NCBI GenBank assembly: GCA_036244855.1
Contig: BQKZ01002985.1
Location: 41,514-59,505, forward strand
Direction of reading: 5' to 3'
DNA length: 17,992 bases
DNA from: Temnopleurus reevesii
Taxonomy: Eukaryota; Echinodermata; Echinoidea; Temnopleuroida; Temnopleuridae
The notes under the pieces were generated by a model. It was not told where the DNA came from. It ran no database searches and saw only the letters and a program-made list of their open reading frames with translations. Positions 1 to 10,500 of the stretch are shown one piece after another; position 1 is the stretch's first letter; each line of letters opens with the position of its first letter. The translations under genes were made by a program, and so were the position numbers.

Positions 1-30
1 CCCCCACGGTGCGCGCATGTGCTTATATAT

Positions 31-350
31 ATTACTGAGCTAGGTTTGGCAGATATTGGTTCACTTATTCTGAAGCAGTAACAAGCTATTTTGGGGAATT
101 TTTTGCAAGTTGTTATGACCTGTGACATTTGACCTTTGACACAATGAACCCAAAATCTAATCAGTTCATCCTATCATTATTGAGCTAGGTTTGGCTGAAA
201 TTGGTTCACTTATTCTGAAGTTATCGCGGTAACAGGCTAATTTGAGTGATTTTTGTTACAAGTTTTTTTTTTTGCATTGTGACCCTGGACCCCCTGAACC
301 CAAAATCTGAACAGCTTAACCTCACATGCTTTACTTGAGCCAAGTTTGGT
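31..350. repeat. Degenerate tandem repeat, ~145-155 bp unit, slightly more than two copies
   Basis: TGAGCTAGGTTTGG begins at 36 and 181, and TGAGCCAAGTTTGG at 336. Each unit contains ATTGGTTCACTTATTCTGAA, a TGACC-rich stretch and GAACCCAAAATCTAA/TGA. Low-copy TGACC-rich repeats of this form are common in marine invertebrate genomes. Confidence 0.75.
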
Positions 351-459
351 CAAATGAATAGATAAAAAGGTTAATAAATGATGAACTCCCAGATTTTCAC
401 AGATTTTTGTGCTCTGAAGATATTCAACCTAAGCAGATCACCTGTACTGAGCTCTGGTA

Positions 460-643
460 AAGTGGAAACTCAGTATAATGAGGTGCTTGGATCCCGGAAT
501 CGTCAAAAATACTTTATCATAGCAGTAATCTCTTTATAGCAGAGTTCAAAAACAATAAGTTATGCAGAGCTGGGACCATATTTTTTACCTCTTTATAGCA
601 GATATTTTGTTTTATCAGATCTCTTTACACCGAGTTTCCACTG
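460..643. mobile_element. TA-flanked MITE, CAGTGGAAACTC family
   Basis: The left end is AAGTGGAAACTCAGTATAAT; the right end, read inward, is CAGTGGAAACTCGGTGTAAA. TA is found at 458-459 and 644-645. It contains CTTTATAGCAG repeats and no coding frame. The general form (TA duplication and CAGT ends) suggests a pogo/Tigger or other mariner-related MITE. Confidence 0.7.
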
Positions 644-1057
644 TAACTTACAAACAGGTGACCATATATTTTGTTGAAGCACACTAAAACAAAACACTCG
701 TGACTGCATTTTCTTTTCAAGGTATTATTGTTATTAGCACTTTATTACATTTCATTCAATTACAATCTGCCACACACAGATTCACAGAGGTATGACTATG
801 GTTACCATTTATGGTATATGAACATCAATAAAACTCATCATTAATGTCAGCGTTTACTCTTTGCTTAAATGCGATTATTATGAATCAAAGTAGTTTGCTA
901 TGAAGTGAATACACACATTGTACTGTTTAAAAAACTAAGTAAGTCAATAATAACCTTTCATCCGAGGATTTGACATCGATCTGCAAAACAAGATTATATC
1001 TATAGAATAAATCATCACTATATATAGAGAGGAAAGATTAAATACAAAAAAGAAATA

Positions 1058-1326
1058 AAGTCAAACCTTGTTATAAAGAGCACTGATATAACAAGCTCCC
1101 GGTATAACACATTAATTTTCCTGGTCCCATCTCTTTGTATTTTATTGTATTTTGGCCCTGATATAACAAGATTTCAATACAAAGAAGTAATTCCTCTGGT
1201 CCCAACGACAAAAAAAAAACAAAAAAAAAAACCCCCAAAGAACTATGAAGAGCTGGGACCAATAAAATCACCTTGTTATAACAGGTATCTCGCTATATCC
1301 GACCTCTTTATAACAAGGTTCCACTG
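1058..1326. mobile_element. TA-flanked MITE, CAGTCAAACC family, with A-rich insertion
   Basis: The left end is AAGTCAAACCTTGTTATAAA; the right end, read inward, is CAGTGGAACCTTGTTATAAA. TA stands at 1056-1057 and 1327-1328. The first ~110 bp match the copy at 2092-2266 (GAGCACTGATATAACAAGCT, TTTCCTGGTCCCATCTCTTT). An A-rich tract lies at about 1209-1232. Confidence 0.75.
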
Positions 1327-1760
1327 TAGTTTCAGACAGGAAAAGGGTCCCATTATTCTAGTATTCTAGGAATAAACCATAAACTAATAGATAGGGCAGA
1401 TCAAATACAAAATAAAAAATGGTTTTAAACATGAAAAGGGGTCCTATCGTCCACGATTAAATTGCCTTTATAATACACACCTGTTAGTTTGACTAGACAT
1501 TTGAAGAATATATCTCAATATTCAAATTTTTAAAAATCAAACATATCTGGAGAGGAAACTCAAAACCTCAGACAGGAAAATTGTTAGAATCAAGTCATAA
1601 GAGCATTTGCAATAGGATATCTAATGAGTGTCCACGAATACTATTAATTGAATCTCTTCAAAATAACCAAAAAAGATGCGAGTGTGATTGGACAATTCAT
1701 TTACAAGCGCATAGGGACATGCCATGTCTATATGTTATGCCCTATATTAAGAACTGAATA

Positions 1761-1785
1761 TTGTTATTATTATTATTATTATTAT
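1761..1785. repeat. (ATT)n microsatellite
   Basis: A run of TTATTATTATT units of about 25 bp, in otherwise unremarkable AT-rich flank. It could also be the worn tail of a SINE, since the SINE family here ends in (ATT)n. Confidence 0.8.
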
Positions 1786-2009
1786 CATAACTTAAGAAAA
1801 ATGTACATTTGGAATGAAATAAATACACACAATGTGAAATATATTTCACCTTTACAATAACTGTTATGATTAGTCTGATCTTTATCAGTCTTAATAATAT
1901 TTCTTTGTATTCAAAGCCTAAAATAACTCCAGTTATTTGAACAGCATAAATTTACAAATTCACAATAGAATCATACAACATGAACATAATTGAGTAAGGA
2001 TCTGATATA

Positions 2010-2266
2010 CAGTCAAACCTCGTTATAAAGAGCACTGATATAACAAGCTCTCGTTATAACAAGGTAATTTTCCTGGTCCCATCTCTTTGTACAGTCAAAC
2101 CTCGTTATAAAGAGCACTGATATAACAAGCTCTCGTTATAACAAGGTAATTTTCCTGGTCCCATCTCTTTGTATTTTATTGTATTCTAACCCTGATATAA
2201 CGAGGTATCAATATAAAGAGGTAATTGCTCTGCTCCCAACAACTTCGTTATAACGAGGTTAGACTG
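2010..2266. mobile_element. TA-flanked MITE, CAGTCAAACC family, with tandemly doubled left end
   Basis: The ends are CAGTCAAACCTCGTTATAAA on the left and, read inward from the right, CAGTCTAACCTCGTTATAAC. TA stands at 2008-2009 and 2267-2268. The first 82 bp, including the TA, are repeated exactly (2010-2091 and 2092-2173). The rest holds inner copies of the TTATAACGAGG end motif. Confidence 0.85.
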
Positions 2267-2423
2267 TATCTGAAGAATTTGATTTTATCATCTATAAACC
2301 AATGTACCTTCTAAACATTTGAAATCAAACAGAAAAGGAGAAAATAGGCCCTCACAGGTACTTTAAAAACCATGATAAAAGCGTGTGGCAAACATCAACA
2401 AATTATATTATTATAAAGGAAAT

Positions 2424-2562
2424 GGCCACCTAGTGAAATAAGACACCTCTCTAGTCATGCGTACATCTTTTTTGTGTACAAAGCCTATGGATATCAAGGA
2501 GGTCTCCCACTGTTGACGAAGTGAACGCAAGTCAATGGAGGGGTGGATTATTTCACAACGCC
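2424..2562. mobile_element. Possible MITE with imperfect inverted ends
   Basis: The left end reads GGCCACCTAGTGAAATAAGA and the inward-read right end GGCGTTGTGAAATAATCCAC; both are followed by ACCCCTC or CACCTCTC. The inverted match is imperfect and no target duplication is clear. No second copy was seen in the window. Confidence 0.35.
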
Positions 2563-2692
2563 AAGGAAATAAAAACTCCTGAGAAGTTGTGCTATTTGCT
2601 GCATATATTTACAGACATGCAGCAATCTATAAAAATATCATGTACAGTTGATGAGCATGAGCCAATCAAAATCCTTGATCCAAGCACGTCTT

Positions 2693-2797
2693 GTTAGAAT
2701 CGCAGACATTGCGCAAATGGAAATGTGCATTTCAATTTCCAACTGATTTGTAGCTGATTTGCAATTAATTGCAACTATCTAGCAATGCCCCCTTAGA
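2693..2797. mobile_element. Small inverted-repeat element, family CTAAGGG, right-hand fragment
   Basis: It shares CTTGTTAG...GTGCATTTCAATTTCCAACTGATTTG-type sequence with 5740-5833 and ends in GCAACTATCTAGCAATGCCC, then CCTTAG. No matching left end was found, so it is called truncated or worn. Confidence 0.5.
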
Positions 2798-3248
2798 CTT
2801 TTGCAAATGACGCATCCTGCGTTCATTTGACAATCACAACTCAATTATCAATATTGCCTAAAACCCAGAAGGCCCTACGCGATAAAAAAAAAAGAAAAAG
2901 ATTATGGTATGCAAAAATCAGCTGCATGCACTTGAATAGTTCAGATCTGAATAAAAAAACATTGTTTGATCAAATTTGGAGTCACAAATGACAGAATCAT
3001 TATCACATATTATCCATAATAAGCAGGTTGGATTATGAAATCTGAAAGATTGTCCTTTCAATTTGTGCTCTTTGAAGACACATAATGTTGATGAAGAGTG
3101 AATTTGAAGTGTTTCACGTTGGTGTACACAATGCAATGAAAAAACTACGAAGGGACCATTTTTTTCAAAAAATTGGCATAAGAGCAAGTAGATTGCTCAA
3201 AACCTAATTTTGTTGGGTGAGTATTGAAACATAGACACTAAAACCATA

Positions 3249-3500
3249 CTGGGAGCAGATGGAACACAGGAATGTACAAATTAAACAACTTCCATTCAGA
3301 CATTCACGTTTTCACAATAGCAACCACATACAGAATAATGTCTCTTCCGTGTGTATTCCTTGAACAGGTACAACACATGTTTTGACAATTCTCGCAGACT
3401 CAAGAGGGAAAGACATTTCTCATGTGTGCCTTTATCTATTATGAATGCTTGAATGGAGGTTGTTTTCTTTGTCCAATTCCTTTGTCCCTTCTGCTCACAG
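3249..3500. mobile_element. Terminal-inverted-repeat element, family CTGTGAGCAGAAGG, 252-bp copy with TA flanks
   Basis: The left end is CTGGGAGCAGATGGAACACA; the right end, read inward, is CTGTGAGCAGAAGGGACAAA. TA stands on each side (3247-3248 and 3501-3502), as expected for a Tc1/mariner-like MITE. The subterminal AAACAACTTCCATTCA is also inverted at the other end. It lies downstream of the gene. Confidence 0.75.
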
Positions 3501-3577
3501 TACCTGAAATTCTATATTTTTGGATTCTTTCACAAACGACAATAAATATTACTCTGTTGAAGTCATCAAGTTATCTT

Positions 3578-3655
3578 TAACCCATAGACTACTGGAACCG
3601 GGTTGTCCCTGCACAAAGTCTGTGGGAATTACAGAATTCAGTAGCCAATGGGTTA
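3578..3655. repeat. Short inverted repeat (possible hairpin or tiny MITE)
   Basis: TAACCCATAGACTACTGGAA (3578-3597) is inverted at 3637-3655, which reads TAACCCATTGGCTACTGAA on the other strand. The loop is about 39 bp. It lies downstream of the gene stop and could fold in the transcript if the 3' UTR reaches this far. Confidence 0.6.
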
Positions 3656-3673
3656 CAAGATGCTTGTAAATAA

Positions 3674-3791
3674 GGCCAAGTAAAATCCACTTCTAGTGAG
3701 ACAAGCTTCACCTGCCGTTTTACCCTATATTCTAAAAAAATGAATGTAACACAAACATTACAAACAAACTAGAAATAGATTTTACTTGGCC
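3674..3791. repeat. Inverted repeat with 24-bp arms
   Basis: The arms are 3674-3697 and 3768-3791. The first begins GGCCAAGTAAAATC and the second, read inward on the other strand, begins with the same 14 bases; 22 of 24 positions match. The spacer is about 70 bp. It lies about 120 bp downstream of the stop codon and may be part of the 3' UTR. Confidence 0.75.
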
Positions 3792-3912
3792 GAAGACCTA
3801 TTCCTACTAGTCTTGGATAAGAAGCCTAAGCAGATAACACTTTAAGAAGACTACTTGATCACAGATGAGAAGAGGCACAGTTCTTTGGATTTATAGAAGA
3901 CTTCACAGGTAG

Positions 3913-3944
3913 TCAAGCCTTCACAAAGTGATTGTTGTTGTCAA
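3913..3944 (-). CDS. PPA1/PPA2: Exon 13: last coding exon of inorganic pyrophosphatase
   Basis: The phase 1 base of exon 12 joins here to give [10 protein letters not shown] and a TGA stop at 3915-3913. The placement fits the VD-x-W-x-F end of other family members, although the usual Trp is absent. The acceptor reads attcttcttttcag, with a good pyrimidine tract. This exon rests on frame, acceptor quality and weak similarity, so it is less certain than the core exons. Confidence 0.72.
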
Positions 3945-4293
3945 CTGAAAAGAAGAATAAAATAAGAGGAGATATAAATATCTTGCCTACCACCAAAATC
4001 AGCATCATCACCACCATAACCACCATAACCACCACCACCATCATAATCATTATCATCATCTTCATCATCTTCATCATCATAACCACCACGACCACAACCG
4101 CATTATCATCACCCTAGGATTGAACTTTAGAAATTACAGGGCAGCATATAGTACAATTGAGGTTACAAGGGGCTCTATAAATCCCCCCCCGCCAAAAAAA
4201 AGATTTAAGGGGAGGTTTAGGAGAGTGATTGCTCTCATCCCCTTCAATTTTAGTCCCTGATCATAATCATACCATCATGCCATCATAATACCA

Positions 4294-4325
<32 letters not shown>

Positions 4326-4481
4326 ACCACCACCACCGCCACCATCACCACCACCACCACCACCATCACCATCATCATCACCATCATCAACATATTCATA
4401 ATCCTCATCATCTTTATCACCGCAACTAAAATCATCACCATCACCATCCACGCTATCACAAACCACCACCCCCACCACCAC

Positions 4482-4526
<45 letters not shown>

Positions 4527-7500
4527 TATCATCATTCTGTTCAATAAGCTCACCTGCTGGGTCTCTTGGTAAAGGATCAGCTGGAGCAGGACTCTGCAAG
4601 TGAAAAAAACCCACGATGGTTTGATAAAGAGCTCTATTTCAACATTCCAGCATGTTTGAAATAAACATAAAGTATTGCCATTTAAATAACATCCGATTTA
4701 CAAGCTCCCTTCCAGCTATGCGAATTGAGGTGGATGAAGATTGGCCTTCAGTATTAAAAAAAAAAACAACAAGATGGTTTCATAAAGAGCTCTATTTCAA
4801 CATTCCAGCATGTTTGAAATAAACATAAAGTATTGCCATTTAAATAACATCCGATTTACAAGCTCCCTTCCAGCTATGCGAATTGAGGTGGATGAAGATT
4901 GGCCTTCAGTATTAAAAAAAAAAACAACAAGATGGTTTCATAAAGAGCTCTATTTCAACATTCCAGCATGTTTGAAATAAACATAAAGTATTGTCATTTA
5001 AATAACATCAGACTTGCAAGCCACCTCACAGTGATGCGAATTGATGCAGACGAAGAGTTGGTAAATTGGAAAAATAAGGAAGCTTATACGTGCAGCATGA
5101 AAGCTTTCTATAGGATGAGAAGGCAACAAGTTGAACAACTTTGGGCTTTTAAACAACTGAGAGTCATCATACTAATACATATTCAGCTTATACATCAATA
5201 AATTAAGACTTGCAGTGATCATGTTCAAGATGTTTATGTTGGGTAGAAAAAAGTTAAATCTTTGTAGTATCCACTATCATTATATTTAATTTAAAAAATG
5301 GTGCCAATTGCTACAATCACGCTTCTCCATCTAGTGGTATGACTCCTGCCAGGCAACAATTTGTATTGATTCCATTTCTACCTGAATTTGCTTGTACATC
5401 ATTTTTTCTCAAGCTCAAAACATCCACTGGCAATATGTTTTTATTCAATTGAGATGAGGAAAAAAATATTGAAATAATAATCAATACTTACATTGTCAAA
5501 TGCGGTGTTGGCTTCGACGGCTGATACCTTGTATTTGCTTGAATACACGGATATATTGGCGCTGTGGGCAAAGATGAAATGACAAGGCATGAACAAGGGT
5601 TTGAGAGATTCTGCCTAATGCAGACTCTATGATCTGTCTGCGGTCAATTTGGAAAAACATCAGAGGGAGAGTTGCTACAAAGTTGCGATCAATTGCAAGT
5701 TGCAGTTGATCGGCGGTCGCTAATAAAAAACCGTTGTTTCTTGTCAAAAAAGCGGACAATGCATGAATGAAAATGCGCATTCTAATTTGCAACTGATTTG
5801 CATTCTATTGGAACTATGTAGCAACACCCCCATATAAGCATTCAATACGGGCATTTTGAGAAATAATTATAATGAGAGCTCGTTATATCAGTGGCTCTTT
5901 ATAACAAGGTTTGACTGTATTGGGATTTTTATTTAATTTAATATCATAACTTACCAACTTAGTTCACCAGCATCTGAATCTCCATTGACAAGCTTATTCC
6001 ATTGCAATGCAGTCTCATTCACAATATTCATGGCAAATTCCTGTAGCATAATACACAAAACATAACATATACCTTGTAAAAATCAAACGCAAAAAGGTGC
6101 ACCTTTGTGATATCCCAAATTGCTTTTGAGCATAATAATAATATTGGCATTTATATAGCGCTCTTACTGAAATATGTATCACAGCACTTTACAGTATTGT
6201 GTAACTTAATTGAACATTTATTACCTACACAAAATTCAAAACAACAAATTATTTAACTATTAAAGAGGGAAATGCATAAAATATAAACAATGAAACAGCA
6301 TGAAGAGAATTTACAAAATGAACAACCTTCACTCATTTTTTTCAAAATGACTCTGAAACTAGCAGGATGTTTAAGAGTGCAAGGGTCAAGGGTGAAATTG
6401 TGTACCAGTCTTGTAAACTTAGCAAAGAAACTATGTTTCGGTATATTCATGCATTACTCTCAAGATTGAGTACTTGTTCCAAAGGCGACTTGAATTTTTC
6501 TATCGAAACCAAAATCCAAAATACAGTGGAAAAACAGTTTAACGAGATACTTGGGACCACAAAAAAATACCTTGCTATAGCAGCAATCTCATTATAGCAG
6601 GGTTAAAAAACAATGAGTTACAAAGAGCTTGAACCAAACTACCTCTTTCAAACAGGAGTATTGTTGTATCAGATCTCTTTATTTGATGAAGTTCAGTACA
6701 TTGCAATAATTGTTTGATCAAACATTTCAATAGTTCAAATAAAATGGATGTACTCTATTCACTGTGAGCAGAAGGGACAAAGGATGTGAACAAAGTAAAC
6801 AACTTCCAATGAAGCATTCACAAAAGCTAGATGCACACACAAAAAAACATTCCTTCCCTCTTATTCTGTGGATAAGTGTCAAACAATTATTGCACTTGTT
6901 CAGTAAATGAAAAGGGAGGCTATTTTCAGACCAATCAACCCATCCAACGGAAAATAGGAATACTTTTCTGAAAAAAGAGGAAATAAACAATTTTCCCCAT
7001 AGGACTGTGTATTAGTATAGTATTATCAAGAAAAACTTTTTAAAATGGCCTTGAAACTCTCTCAAAACTGTCAAAAATATTCTTTCCTCAGAATTCCTAA
7101 TGGTTGGGATGTCTGTTATTCTTTTGTAATAATGGGGCTATTGTGAAGGCTTAAAAGATGTTGTTTACTTTGTCCAAATCCTTTGTTCCTTCTGCTCGCA
7201 GTGATTTTGATAATTGCTTACCCTATTCTTTGGCTCCTCATTGAAGGCGAATTCATTGAGAGGTTTACCATCAGGGACTTTGTAGATCTTGAACCAGTTT
7301 ACACTAGCCTACGGATAGAAAGTAAAATAAAAGGTAAAATACAAAAAAATATAACATTTTATATTATATATCAAGTACAATCATCATGATCATCTTGTGT
7401 CATTACACAACCATTTCAAAATGTCTAGCACATGCAAGAGCCACATCTTTCACCTTTGTCAGGTCGCTCTCGGTACAATAATATTGAAATTTATATAGCG

Positions 7501-10500
7501 CTCTTACAGAAATAGGTACATGTATCACAGCGCTTTACAGCATTACGTAACTTAATTGACATTGATTACCTACACAAAAATACAAACAACAAATTATTTA
7601 ACTATTAAAGGGGAAATTTTATGACACTGTATATTTAACTTTTTCTGATTTATCTTTTCAATATGCATCCATATCCACCACCTTTTTCATCCCTTTTTAT
7701 TTCAAAGTTCAAGTGAAAAATCAAGAAATATCATTTTTGTTTGGAACGCCCCTAAAAAAACGGACCGCAGGGGGTCTGGTGGGTTGGGACATTGATCTGT
7801 CAATTATTATGACGTCATAATCAGACATTGCTGAGCTGAACAAGGTTGATACATTGTACTGCAGCCCAGATAACATAGTGTGACCCACACAAAGACGCAA
7901 TAAAATGACAAGAATCATACATAATCTTTTTATCTACAAATATGTCCAGTGTTTTGCTCCAACATGAGTATGGATTACTGCATATTACCATTACAGGGTT
8001 TGAAATTGCACATTAAATTACAGTCTACCCTACTTTGTCCCCTGTAAAAATGAAATCCCTTTTCAGAAGTTTCCTACTTCCCAGTAAGATTAGGAACCCT
8101 ATATTCAATATTGATCACAATTCAATCAATAAAATCTTCCAGAATATGCACAAGGATGGAAATCAAATGCGAATTGACAAACAGCTGAACCAAATATATT
8201 TCACAAGAGAAATTGGACGGTTATCGTTGTCATACTTTCTCTCCAATAAAAAAAATATTGTGTTCAGCTGTTTGAAGATTCATATTTTATATCCTATTTC
8301 TATCCTCATACATGTTCCAAAAGGTTTGTATCTCTGCAATATTGATCTCTTGGTTAGACTCACCTCAAGGAATCCAGGCATATGCTTCCTAATATCATCA
8401 ATATCTAAATGATTAAAAACATATGAAACAATTAGGCAATTCATAAGTTTATAAGAGGTAAAGAAATGGCTGAAAACCTTTGTTTGAAGAAACATACTTT
8501 ATGATGACAAACAACTGGCTTAATAGCCCACTTATTTACTCATTGATGCCTTATAATTTATGTGTACAGAAAAACAGCAATCAAGACTAAATTCCCCAGG
8601 AATAAGAAAAACAGAGACAAAATTTATCCAAAATATTGAAAAAGAAACTAGGCCTATTCTGAATCACAATTTTTCATTTTATTCAAAGTGATGGAGTCGA
8701 CGTGAGATACGGGCAATTTTTCTCCCATGATTATAGGAGAGCTAATACGAGGGCTTGCAACTAATTTTGATTCGGAAGCAGTTAGGATATTGATAATAAT
8801 AATAATAATGAACGGCTTTTATATAGCGCTTATCAACTCTTCATGAGAATTCCCTAAGCGCTCTACAATTGCAGCATTATTACCCTGGCTTTAGCCCGGC
8901 AGCCACCATGCAACGCACTTGGCGTTTCAAGGAATAAATATTCCGACCAGATACCATTCACCTCACCTGGGTTGAGTGCAGCACAATGTGGATGAATTTC
9001 TTGCTGAAGGAAATTAACGCCATGGGTGGGACTCGAACCTACGACCCTCTAGTTGAAAGGCGAGAGTCATGACCACTACACCACGGCGCCTCCACATAGA
9101 ATACAAATGAAGACTTGCGTTGACAAGGGAAGTTCAAAAGTGGTTAAAAACCTTATAATTTTAGTCATCACATCCTTTTTCACTCTAGCCAAAACACAAG
9201 TAGCAGAAAATATTTTCTGTCCTGGTGAAGTCAAATTTCTGAACATCATTTAACCTTGTACTATTACATATCCTTGCAAAATCAATTTGCTATTTTTCCC
9301 TTAAATTATTTATAGTCTTGACCATTCTTTTAAAGTTTTGTGCAATTCTGATAATACTAATTTTCCGGCCATTACCAGAACTAGATATCATGTTTACACT
9401 CACCATTCAAATCCTTGGCTAGTTCATCAGTCACATCAATTGCAAAAATTTTCCAGTCAGTTTCACCTACGAGGAAGTGAAACAAAATTGGTAAGATAAA
9501 AGCATTTGCAAAGTATCGTTACTGTCAGAAAAATCAAAAACAAATTTGTTTAGAATAGCTGAACCATAATCACAGTCACGAGGAGGAAGCAATGTACCAA
9601 TATAAATGTTTGCTGGGGATACTTTCAAACACAGCTAAGCACAAAAAGAACGCACGCACACTGATAAAAGGCTTTCAAAGAGCCTTAGTCGATCATGAAC
9701 GAGCCATTTATTTGCTTCTAACTCCTTCACTAGTAGTCCACATAATGTTGGATAAAGTAATTTAGGATTATTTCCATGCATTGAAGCAATATACAACTCC
9801 ATTTTTTGTTATCTTAGATATCCTTTAAATTATCAAAATTTTCTAGCAACAATTACCGGTACTGCAGTTGGTCAAATTTATCAATACCATAAGATATATT
9901 TACCTTCATCAATCATAGCTAGACATCCCAGGACTTTGACTTGAATTACCTCCCCTCTTTTGGCGACCTGTAATATGAGAAAAAAAATATCTTGAATTAT
10001 ACACAACCAATACTATGAGAAATGATAATTGGTCATGTTTTCGCATCTATAATAATATGAAAAATCATCTCAGGATCTTTAGGAGAAGTATGAAAAAAGG
10101 AAGGCATAAACATTTTTTTCTCGATGTGCTGTAGAAGAAAGAGACAGCGTTATTTATGGGTAGATTTTATTCAAACAAACTACGAATATGCTCTAAATTG
10201 CAACTGAAAAACTGCATTAAGATATTTTTACTGCAGCTGACAAAGTAGTTTAATATTTGATTAATTTTAATAAGGAGACTGCATACCTTTCTGCCGATTT
10301 CACACACATCAAGAGGATCATTGTCTCCTTTACATGCGGTACTGCTATCTGTATGGCTCGGGTCTTCCCAAGTCTAAAGAGAGGAAAAAAGGAAAAAAGT
10401 ATCACAAAGTATCAGGATGTGTTGTACTAACATACAGGATATATTCTGAAATAAGCTGATTATATTTGGCATGTGACTAGCTCGAGCACTTGACAAATAT

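Larger units (their letters stand above)
1..3912. other. Downstream flank and probable 3' UTR, no gene recognised
   Basis: The first part on the gene strand (from 3912 down) should be 3' UTR. No AATAAA occurs on the gene strand until about 2180, inside a MITE; nearer candidates are the variants TATAAA at 3894-3889 and AGTAAA at 3786-3781. The rest is repeats, listed separately, and AT-rich sequence. Frames of 60-90 residues here show no conserved features. Confidence 0.6.
3945..4553 (-). other. Intron 12 (609 bp), microsatellite-rich
   Basis: Starts GTGAGC and ends CTTTTCAG. It is dominated by the two trinucleotide blocks listed separately, with a short C-run and A-run at 4183-4201. Confidence 0.75.
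5562..5954 (-). other. Intron 10 (393 bp)
   Basis: More than half of it is element-derived: the inverted-repeat element at 5663-5833 and the solo MITE end at 5869-5917. A 98-residue minus-strand frame spans the element and exon 11; only its exon 11 part is expected to be coding, and in a different frame. Confidence 0.8.
6041..7221 (-). other. Intron 9 (1181 bp), largely mobile-element remnants
   Basis: Three repeats lie here: 6133-6275, 6524-6696 and 6762-7201, together about two thirds of the intron. Short frames inside come from these elements. Confidence 0.85.
7309..8363 (-). other. Intron 8 (1055 bp)
   Basis: Holds the TATATAGCGC repeat (7475-7617) and the CRE palindrome. The 125-residue plus-strand frame in its upper part has no family features and overlaps exon 8 in antisense. 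Confidence 0.85.

Noticed and set aside
1145..1369. 74-residue plus-strand frame
   Set aside because: It lies within a MITE and includes an A-rich slippage tract.
2918..3187. 89-residue minus-strand frame downstream of the gene
   Set aside because: No recognisable domain, no splice context linking it to the gene, and AT-rich composition like the surrounding flank.
3932..4117. 61-residue plus-strand frame of Ile and Thr runs
   Set aside because: It is a product of the CAT/CCA microsatellite on the strand opposite to the gene, with no protein features.
4275..4553. 92-residue minus-strand frame of Met, Gly and Asp runs
   Set aside because: It is the out-of-frame reading of the trinucleotide microsatellite. 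The enzyme frame in this region is a different one.
4602..5062. CRISPR-like array
   Set aside because: The 158-bp units are contiguous with no unique spacers, and the surroundings are clearly animal DNA.
4968..5201. 77-residue plus-strand frame
   Set aside because: It sits on the third unit of the 158-bp array; the same frame in the other units is interrupted, and I recognise no family.
6727..6990. 87-residue minus-strand frame in intron 9
   Set aside because: It reads through the left half of an inverted-repeat element and has no conserved features.
8035..8412. 125-residue plus-strand frame
   Set aside because: The longest plain frame here, but low in Gly and Ala, without domain features, and antisense to exon 8 of a well-supported gene.
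9020..9092. Possible tRNA gene on the minus strand
   Set aside because: The A and B boxes are good, but no proper acceptor stem can be formed, and the sequence continues into a SINE body with a second copy at 14330.
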